Origin: Pyropia haitanensis | Taxonomy: Eukaryota; Rhodophyta; Bangiophyceae; Bangiales; Bangiaceae | Length of the DNA stretch: 43,270 nt | Direction: 5' to 3' | NCBI GenBank assembly: GCA_008729055.1 | Contig: SDUX01000189.1 | Coordinates: 1-43,270 of the forward strand | In this document: positions 38,322-43,270 of the stretch, piece by piece | Position numbering within the stretch: position 1 is the stretch's first letter | Layout: every line of letters begins with the position of its first letter | Translations under genes and position numbers: made by a program | Notes under the pieces: model-generated | Seen by the model: the letters and a program-made list of their open reading frames with translations, nothing else | Told to the model about the DNA's origin: nothing | Database searches by the model: none

Positions 38322-38411
38322 GCTTCCACCGCGCACGGGACATCAAGACCGGAACAAAGCCAAGCAATAGGCCGTTGCTCTTCAAATCAAGCTTAACCGG
38401 AGACATAGACA

Positions 38412-38888
38412 ATGACCAAAGACATCAAGGAAGACTTCTGGGACCGCCTCAAAGACACCCGCAGCGGCATGCTCAGCGCAGATGGCGCGCCAGCCGTACC
38501 CATGACACATCACGCGGATGACGAGGACAACAGCACATCACTGTGGTTCATTACTGCCAAAGACACTGACCTGGGTGAAGCCGCGATCAACCCGGTCAGG
38601 GCGCAATATCTTATATCGTCGCCGGATGAGCAGCTTTATGCCCGTATTGACGGTCAACTGGTCCGCTCAGACGATACCGCGCAGCTTGACCGCATTTGGT
38701 CCGGTTTTGCCGCCGCATGGTTCGAGGATGGACGCCAGGACAGTGACATTCAACTGCTGCGCTTCGATCTCAACACCGCAGAGGTCTGGATCACCGGCGG
38801 CAGCCTGAAGTTCCTCTTCGAAGCCGCCAAAGCCAATGCCACCAAAAGCCAGCCTGATGTCGGTACCCATACTACGCTGACGTTCTGA
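38412..38888 (+). CDS. Pyridoxamine 5'-phosphate oxidase-fold general stress protein
   Basis: A 158-residue split-barrel protein of the 'general stress protein 26' group, which bind flavin or F420-type cofactors. Marks: FWDRLKDTRSGMLSADG at the N terminus, SLWFITAKDTDLGEAA, AQYLISSPDEQLYARIDGQL, RIWSGFAAAWFEDGRQDSDIQLLRF and AEVWITGGSLKFLFEAAKA at the end. It lacks the substrate residues of true pyridoxamine phosphate oxidase, so vitamin B6 synthesis is unlikely; a role under oxidative or osmotic stress is known for relatives. It is divergent from ivd and ends five bases before the direct repeat of element copy B. Confidence 0.87.
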   Translation: MTKDIKEDFWDRLKDTRSGMLSADGAPAVPMTHHADDEDNSTSLWFITAKDTDLGEAAINPVRAQYLISSPDEQLYARIDGQLVRSDDTAQLDRIWSGFAAAWFEDGRQDSDIQLLRFDLNTAEVWITGGSLKFLFEAAKANATKSQPDVGTHTTLTF

Positions 38889-38892
38889 ACCG

Positions 38893-39077
38893 ATCTCTGG
38901 GATGGAGCCGCCCTTGCTTGAGCTCAGGTCGGGCGTGAAGCAGGCCGGTTGCCAATGAAAATCGACGAGGGGTCCCTTCAGGGGATACGCCGATTTCGTT
39001 GGGAAGCGGCCTGATTTGCGCCACACAGGGGATCAATCAAGGGCGGGTGCATCTCTGGGATGGTGAGACCCGCAGCC
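38893..39077. repeat. Structured intergenic element, copy B
   Basis: Convergent gap between the stress-protein gene and the aminotransferase gene. The hairpin uses the same plan as copy A: outer stem 38908-38916 with 39038-39046 (9 bp perfect), second stem 38932-38939 with 39015-39022 (8 pairs, two G-U), then 38941-38955 with 38999-39013 (13 of 15 pairs; the two exceptions are G opposite G, both also in copy A), an inner stem 38959-38964 with 38991-38996, and an apical TCCC/GGGA hairpin. Conserved loop bases include CGAGGG and ACG. A perfect 13-bp direct repeat, ATCTCTGGGATGG, brackets it (38893-38905 and 39051-39063). The sequence after the second repeat (TGAGACCCGCAGC) resembles that after the second repeat in copy A. 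From 39078 to 39108 nothing is seen. Confidence 0.7.
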
Positions 39078-39108
39078 TCCTCTTCCACGGCGCAGCAGCC
39101 CGACAGGG

Positions 39109-40305
39109 CTAATGAGCCGCCTGATAGACCGCCCCCACCTCCGCCTTGATGATCCGCGCGATCAGCGCGCAATCCTCCAGCGAAAACGTCAGTGGCACCC
39201 GCATATCGACGATACCCGCCAGGACCTTGTCACTTTCAGGCATGCGCGGGGCATCCACATAGCGCCAGCTGTCATAGCGGCTGGTAAAACCCACAGGTTC
39301 CGCCCCTCCGAACCACTTCAGTTCCACGCCCCGTGCCGCACAGCGCCCGATCACCTGCTCCACCTCCGCCGTGTCCCAACCTTTCAGCAGAAACTGAATG
39401 GAGGACCCCACAATGCTCTCCTCTTCTGGTCGCTCGATCACGGTCAGCCCGGGCGTATTCCTCAACCCTCTCTCGATCTCGAAATACCGCTCGTTCCACC
39501 GCGCGCATTGCGTCTTTAAATCCCGCAATTGCGGACGCAGGATCGCCGCACGCAGATTGTCCATCCGGCCCGAGATGTTTGGCGTCTCATAGCGGATGGT
39601 CTCAAAGGCCTCCTTGGGCGGCCCCGCCAGATGTTTCTCATAAAGCATGTATGAGCCCGAGAGCATCACCGCGCGCGCGGCGACTTCCGCATCATCGGTC
39701 ACAAAAAGCCCGCCCTCACCAGAGTTAATGTGCTTGTAGGTCTGGCACGAATAGCAACCGACCTTGCCTTGGGTGCCTGATGGCACACCTTTCCATGCCG
39801 CTCCCATCGTATGTGCGCAATCCTCGATGATGATGACGCCCGCCTGGTCACAAAGTGCCATCAGCGCTTCCATGTCTGCCAAATGCCCGCGCATGTGGCT
39901 CAGCAGCAGCACGGCCGCCTGGTCAGCCTTGGCCTCAAGGTCGTCGAGATCGATCACCAGTTGCTCGGTGACGCCAACAAACACCGGCACCGCACCCACC
40001 GCCGCAATCGCGCCCGGCACCGGTGCCAGGGTAAAGGCATTGGTCAAAACCTTGTCCCCGGGCTTCACACCAACGGCCCGCAGCGCCGTGGCCATCGCAT
40101 AGCCACCAGAAGCCACGGCGAGACAGAACTTTGCCCCAACCTCGGCAGCAAACTCCTGTTCCAGCAGCACTGTCTCTGCCACTTCACCCGGTACCGTATT
40201 GTACCGATGCAACCGGCCGGAGCGCATCACGGCGACCGCCGCCTCAATACCTGCTTCGGGAATCGGTTCCTGCTGCGTGAAGCTGCCTTTAAAAACCTCC
40301 GTCAT
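39109..40305 (-). CDS. DegT/DnrJ/EryC1/StrS-family PLP aminotransferase
   Basis: A 398-residue PLP enzyme of the sugar-aminotransferase family (fold type I). The expected acidic residue that contacts the pyridine nitrogen is in IIEDCAHTMGA near residue 165, and the Schiff-base lysine is in CQTYKHINSGEGG near residue 198, a variant of the usual S(x)KxxxxGEGG motif. The C-terminal domain completes the fold. Most relatives make amino sugars for surface polymers, but the substrate is unknown and no sugar cluster is nearby apart from glmU and glmS. The start overlaps the stop of the neighbouring phosphatase gene, so the two are probably one unit. Confidence 0.87.
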   Translation of the reverse strand: MTEVFKGSFTQQEPIPEAGIEAAVAVMRSGRLHRYNTVPGEVAETVLLEQEFAAEVGAKFCLAVASGGYAMATALRAVGVKPGDKVLTNAFTLAPVPGAIAAVGAVPVFVGVTEQLVIDLDDLEAKADQAAVLLLSHMRGHLADMEALMALCDQAGVIIIEDCAHTMGAAWKGVPSGTQGKVGCYSCQTYKHINSGEGGLFVTDDAEVAARAVMLSGSYMLYEKHLAGPPKEAFETIRYETPNISGRMDNLRAAILRPQLRDLKTQCARWNERYFEIERGLRNTPGLTVIERPEEESIVGSSIQFLLKGWDTAEVEQVIGRCAARGVELKWFGGAEPVGFTSRYDSWRYVDAPRMPESDKVLAGIVDMRVPLTFSLEDCALIARIIKAEVGAVYQAAH

Positions 40306-40979
40306 GCTGCAGCCTCGCCCAGCAGCCCCACCACGATGCCGTGCAGATCACCGTAACTGTGCAGCAAAGCTTCGGGTTCAAGCGCCGCCATGTCCCCGCC
40401 CGCCGGACCGAATGTGACCAGCACGCAAGGCACGCCCGCCGCCCGCGCCGTCTTTCGGTCGGTATCACTGTCTCCGATCAGCACACATTTGTCGGGATGC
40501 CCACCCGCCCGGCGCGCGGTTTCAAAAAGGTGCTCCGGATCAGGCTTGCGCACCGCAAGCGTATCCGCCCCCAGCATCGCGTCAAAGGAATCCCGTACAC
40601 CCAGACGCGTGAGCAATGTCTCGGCCAGACCTTCGGGCTTGTTTGTGCAGATCGCCACGCCATAGCCGGCGTCCTTAAGGGTCGCAACCGCCTCCATCGC
40701 GCCGGGGTAAAGAAAGGTATGGGTATCGATATCGGCCGCGTAGGCCTCCAACAGCATGGGGTAATAGGCATCAATTGTCTGCTCTTCTTCAGCACGCCCC
40801 AGCCGCTGCAACCCCAGCCGCAGCATCGCACGCCCCCCGCGCAGCGCGGTGCCCGCGTCCGCCCGCGCATCCAGAAGGTCACCCGCACCCATGTCGCGAA
40901 AACATGTGTTGGCGGCGGCAATCAGATCACCACTGGTGTCCGCCAATGTCCCGTCGAGGTCAAAAACCACTGTCTTCAC
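40302..40979 (-). CDS. gph: HAD hydrolase, phosphoglycolate phosphatase-like
   Basis: A 225-residue HAD phosphatase. Motif I is VFDLDGTLADTSGD at residues 5-18, motif II is ICTNKPEG near residue 113, the motif III lysine is in RKPDPEHLFETA near residue 148 and the acidic motif IV is VLIGDSDTDRKTA near residue 168. A helical cap lies between motifs I and II. The pattern fits phosphoglycolate phosphatase, which removes 2-phosphoglycolate formed by DNA repair or oxygenation; close HAD relatives with other sugars or nucleotides as substrates cannot be excluded. It is divergent from glmU and overlaps the aminotransferase start by ATGA. Confidence 0.85.
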   Translation of the reverse strand: MKTVVFDLDGTLADTSGDLIAAANTCFRDMGAGDLLDARADAGTALRGGRAMLRLGLQRLGRAEEEQTIDAYYPMLLEAYAADIDTHTFLYPGAMEAVATLKDAGYGVAICTNKPEGLAETLLTRLGVRDSFDAMLGADTLAVRKPDPEHLFETARRAGGHPDKCVLIGDSDTDRKTARAAGVPCVLVTFGPAGGDMAALEPEALLHSYGDLHGIVVGLLGEAAA

Positions 40980-40992
40980 CTATACCCTCCAC

Positions 40993-41029
40993 GGGCGGAA
41001 TCCCGCCCCGTCATGTTGCAAGTCGCAAC
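40993..41029. other. Two short inverted repeats in the gph-glmU divergent gap
   Basis: Within the 128-base divergent gap, GGGCGG (40993-40998) can pair with CCGCCC (41003-41008), and GTTGC (41015-41019) with GCAAC (41025-41029). They may be leader hairpins or operators. I could not fix a confident promoter for either gene here. No known glmU or glmS riboswitch or ribozyme was recognised. Confidence 0.25.
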
Positions 41030-41107
41030 CTTGTTTGATCCCTGCCAGACTTGCGCGTTCCTGCCAAGCGCGTAAAGAGAGGCAAAGACAAGAAGCACGA
41101 GTAGCAT

Positions 41108-42460
41108 ATGAAGACCGCCCTGATCATCCTGGCCGCAGGCAAAGGCACCCGGATGAATTCGGACCTGCCAAAAGTCCTTCACCCCATCGCGGGTGAGCCC
41201 ATGCTGATCCATGCGTTGGCCTCTGGCGAAACGCTGGGGCCTGCACAGACGGTTGTGGTCGCAGGCCACGGTGCCGATCAGGTCCGCGCCGTCGCGCTGG
41301 CCCATGACGCGCGCATCAAGGTCGTGGAACAGACCGAACAATTGGGCACGGCCCATGCAGTCGCACAGGCCCGCCCGGCCCTGCAAGGTTTTGATGGCAT
41401 GGCGTTGGTCCTTTATGGAGACACGCCCTTTATTCAGGCCGAAACCTTGGAAAAGATGCATGACGCGCTTGGGCAAAACGATGTCGTCATCCTCGGTTTT
41501 GAAGCCGCAGATCCCGCGCGCTATGGCCGTCTGGTCATGGACGGCCAACAACTCGACCGGATTGTCGAGTTCAAGGACGCCTCAGAGCAGGAACGCACCA
41601 TCACACTTTGCAATTCCGGGGTGGTCGCCTGCAAAGCCGATCTGCTCTTCGATCTCATCGATGCCGTCGACAATCAGAACGCCTCCGAAGAGTACTATCT
41701 TACAGATATCGTTGAAATCGCACGCGCCCGGGGTCTCTCGGCCACCGCCGTGACTTGCGCAGAGTGGGAGACCGTCGGCATCAACGCCCGCACTGAGCTG
41801 GCCCGCGCCGAGGCCGACTTCCAAACACGCGCACGTTGGGCACTGTTGGAAGACGGTGTGACGCTGGTCGCCCCGGAAACCGTGTTCCTCGCCCGTGACA
41901 CCGTCATTGGTCGCGACAGCCTGATTGAACCAAACGTCGTTTTCGGCCCGGGCGTCACCGTGGAAAGCGGCACGACCATCCGCGCCTTTTCGCATCTCGA
42001 AGGCTGCCACGTCTCGCGCGGGGCCACCATCGGCCCTTACGCCCGCCTCCGCCCGGGTGCCGAACTTTCAGAGAATGTGCGCATCGGTAACTTCGTGGAA
42101 ATCAAGAACGCCCAGATCGCTGAAGGGGCCAAGGTCAACCATCTCAGCTACATCGGCGATGCGACCATCGGGGCTGCCGCCAACATCGGCGCAGGCACCA
42201 TCACCTGCAACTATGACGGCGTGATGAAGCACCATACGCATATAGGTGCAGGTGCCTTCATCGGCTCCAACACCATGCTCGTCGCGCCGGTGTCCATCGG
42301 CGACGGCGCATTGACCGGCAGCGGCTCTGTCATCACTTCGGATGTGGAGCCTGACGCGCTTGCGCTTGCCCGCGCGCCTCAGGTCGAAAAGCCCGGCATG
42401 GCACGAAAGCTATTTGAAATACTGAAAGCCAAAAAAGCAAAATTGCAAAGAGGCAGCTGA
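41108..42460 (+). CDS. glmU: Bifunctional GlcNAc-1-phosphate uridyltransferase / glucosamine-1-phosphate acetyltransferase
   Basis: Makes UDP-N-acetylglucosamine for peptidoglycan and lipopolysaccharide. It has 450 residues. The uridyltransferase half starts with [19 protein letters not shown] at residue 8 and has [10 protein letters not shown] near residue 98. The second half is a left-handed beta-helix of hexapeptide repeats from about residue 250, with the acetyltransferase active-site region ([30 protein letters not shown]) near residue 340. ATG at 41108 gives the standard N terminus although the ribosome-binding site (GAG) is weak. It is followed two bases later by glmS, the enzyme two steps earlier in the same pathway, so the pair is co-expressed. 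Confidence 0.97.
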   Translation: MKTALIILAAGKGTRMNSDLPKVLHPIAGEPMLIHALASGETLGPAQTVVVAGHGADQVRAVALAHDARIKVVEQTEQLGTAHAVAQARPALQGFDGMALVLYGDTPFIQAETLEKMHDALGQNDVVILGFEAADPARYGRLVMDGQQLDRIVEFKDASEQERTITLCNSGVVACKADLLFDLIDAVDNQNASEEYYLTDIVEIARARGLSATAVTCAEWETVGINARTELARAEADFQTRARWALLEDGVTLVAPETVFLARDTVIGRDSLIEPNVVFGPGVTVESGTTIRAFSHLEGCHVSRGATIGPYARLRPGAELSENVRIGNFVEIKNAQIAEGAKVNHLSYIGDATIGAAANIGAGTITCNYDGVMKHHTHIGAGAFIGSNTMLVAPVSIGDGALTGSGSVITSDVEPDALALARAPQVEKPGMARKLFEILKAKKAKLQRGS

Positions 42461-42462
42461 TT

Positions 42463-43270
42463 ATGTGTGGAATTATTGGAGTTCTCGGGGACCACGAGGT
42501 CGCGCCCATTCTGGTTGAAGCGCTCAAACGCCTCGAGTACCGCGGATATGACAGCGCCGGATCGCCACTGTGAACGACGGCCATCTTGAGCGTCGCCGCG
42601 CAGTCGGCAAGCTTGTGAATCTCTCAGATCTCTTGGTTCACGAACCGCTGGCCGGAAAGTCGGGTATCGGCCACACCCGTTGGGCCACCCATGGCGCACC
42701 AACTGTGACCAACGCGCACCCACACCAGGCAGGTAAAGTCGCGGTTGTGCACAACGGCATCATCGAAAACTTCCGCGAATTGCGCGAAGAAGTCCGCGCC
42801 GCCGGTATCGAAATCGTCACCGAAACCGATACGGAAACCGTGGCCCTGCTGACCCAGAAACACATGCAGGAAGGGGATGACGCCGCAACAGCCGCCAAAC
42901 GGACCGTGGCCCGGCTTGAGGGGGCTTTTGCCCTTGCCTTCATGTTCGACGGTGAACACGATCTGATCGTCGCTGCGCGCAGCGGCCCGCCTCTTGCCAT
43001 CGGCTATGGTGACGGCGAAATGTTCGTGGGTTCGGACGCCATCGCGCTTTCGCCGCTGACCAGTCGCGTCTCCTATCTCGAAGACGGGGACGTTGCCGTC
43101 GTCACCCGCACCTCTGTCGATATCACCGACAAAAACGGCACCCTGGCAAACCGCGCCATCAAACAAATCGAGATCGACTCGACCCGGATCGACAAGGGCG
43201 GTCACAAGCATTTCATGGCCAAGGAAATCGCTGAACAACCGATCGTGATCGAAATGCCGTTTCCCGCTAC
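42463..43270 (+). CDS. glmS: Glutamine--fructose-6-phosphate aminotransferase, 3' end cut by window, two frameshifts
   Basis: Makes glucosamine-6-phosphate from fructose-6-phosphate and glutamine. ATG at 42463 leads to the N-terminal nucleophile cysteine (MCGIIGVLG). After GYDSAG one G is missing near 42561 and the original frame stops at once; the continuing frame ([51 protein letters not shown]) is a normal glutamine-amidotransferase domain. Near the window end a missing A at about 43252 (VIE followed by MPFPAT where NAVSRY is expected) suggests a second indel. Only the first ~270 residues are in view, ending at the start of the sugar-isomerase part. Both breaks look like base-calling errors in short runs, since GlmS is essential. 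Confidence 0.93.

Noticed and set aside
38893..39063. CRISPR-like or tandem guide array
   Set aside because: There is only one hairpin with two short repeats per locus, no regular array of units, and no cas-type gene nearby.
40980..41107. glmS-type ribozyme or metabolite riboswitch upstream of glmU-glmS
   Set aside because: The gap is only 128 bases, has two short inverted repeats and none of the conserved bases of the glmS ribozyme; that ribozyme is also not expected in Alphaproteobacteria.

Overview
The window reads as a chromosomal segment of a Roseobacter-clade member of the Rhodobacteraceae (Alphaproteobacteria). It is GC-rich. It carries a complete 14-subunit nuo (complex I) cluster with the small accessory genes typical of Rhodobacteraceae, the nuoN-birA-coaX-rnj order common in Alphaproteobacteria, and a leucine-degradation cluster. 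No tRNA, rRNA, CRISPR array, transposase or phage gene was seen.

Layout. (1) 1-1372 is the 3' part of a DEAD-box RNA helicase gene on +. A structured repeat lies between it and the convergent rnj gene. (2) 1660-26480 on - is one long, tightly packed transcription unit, read from high to low coordinates: nuoA-B-C, three tiny genes, nuoD-E, two accessory genes, nuoF, a nine-gene insert, nuoG, a lipoprotein gene, nuoH-I, a carboxymuconolactone-decarboxylase-like gene, nuoJ, a 28-codon gene, nuoK-L-M-N, then birA, coaX and rnj. Most junctions overlap by 1-4 bases. A housekeeping-type promoter is visible upstream of nuoA. (3) 26719-28484 on + encodes a biotin-carrier/carboxyltransferase fusion with no biotin carboxylase of its own. 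(4) 28505-38253, mostly on -, is the leucine/isovalerate degradation cluster: ivd, a small membrane protein, an AMP-forming acyl-CoA synthetase, mccB, mccA, a glutathione transferase, hmgL and liuC. ompW on + sits inside it behind an FNR-like site. A perfect 20-bp palindrome overlaps the predicted ivd promoter. (5) 38412-43270 holds a flavin/PLP-oxidase-fold stress protein, a second copy of the structured repeat, a DegT-type aminotransferase, a phosphoglycolate phosphatase-like HAD protein, glmU and the start of glmS.

How it works together. Complex I feeds NADH electrons to quinone. The leucine genes convert isovaleryl-CoA to acetyl-CoA and acetoacetate and so supply NADH and reduced flavin. 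BirA, encoded at the end of the nuo unit, would biotinylate MccA and the carrier domain at 26.7 kb. GlmU and GlmS make UDP-GlcNAc precursors.

Two cautions. Twenty-three single-base frameshifts were located by reading across conserved genes (nuoG, nuoI, the decarboxylase-like gene, nuoJ, the carboxyltransferase, liuC, hmgL, mccA, mccB, glmS). They cluster at 10.9-11.5 kb and 27.8-33.7 kb, and most lie in or beside short homopolymers, so sequencing error is more likely than gene decay. The least explained item is the pair of intergenic elements at about 1.39-1.58 kb and 38.89-39.08 kb. They share a long hairpin with compensatory changes, and each is bracketed by its own short direct repeat.
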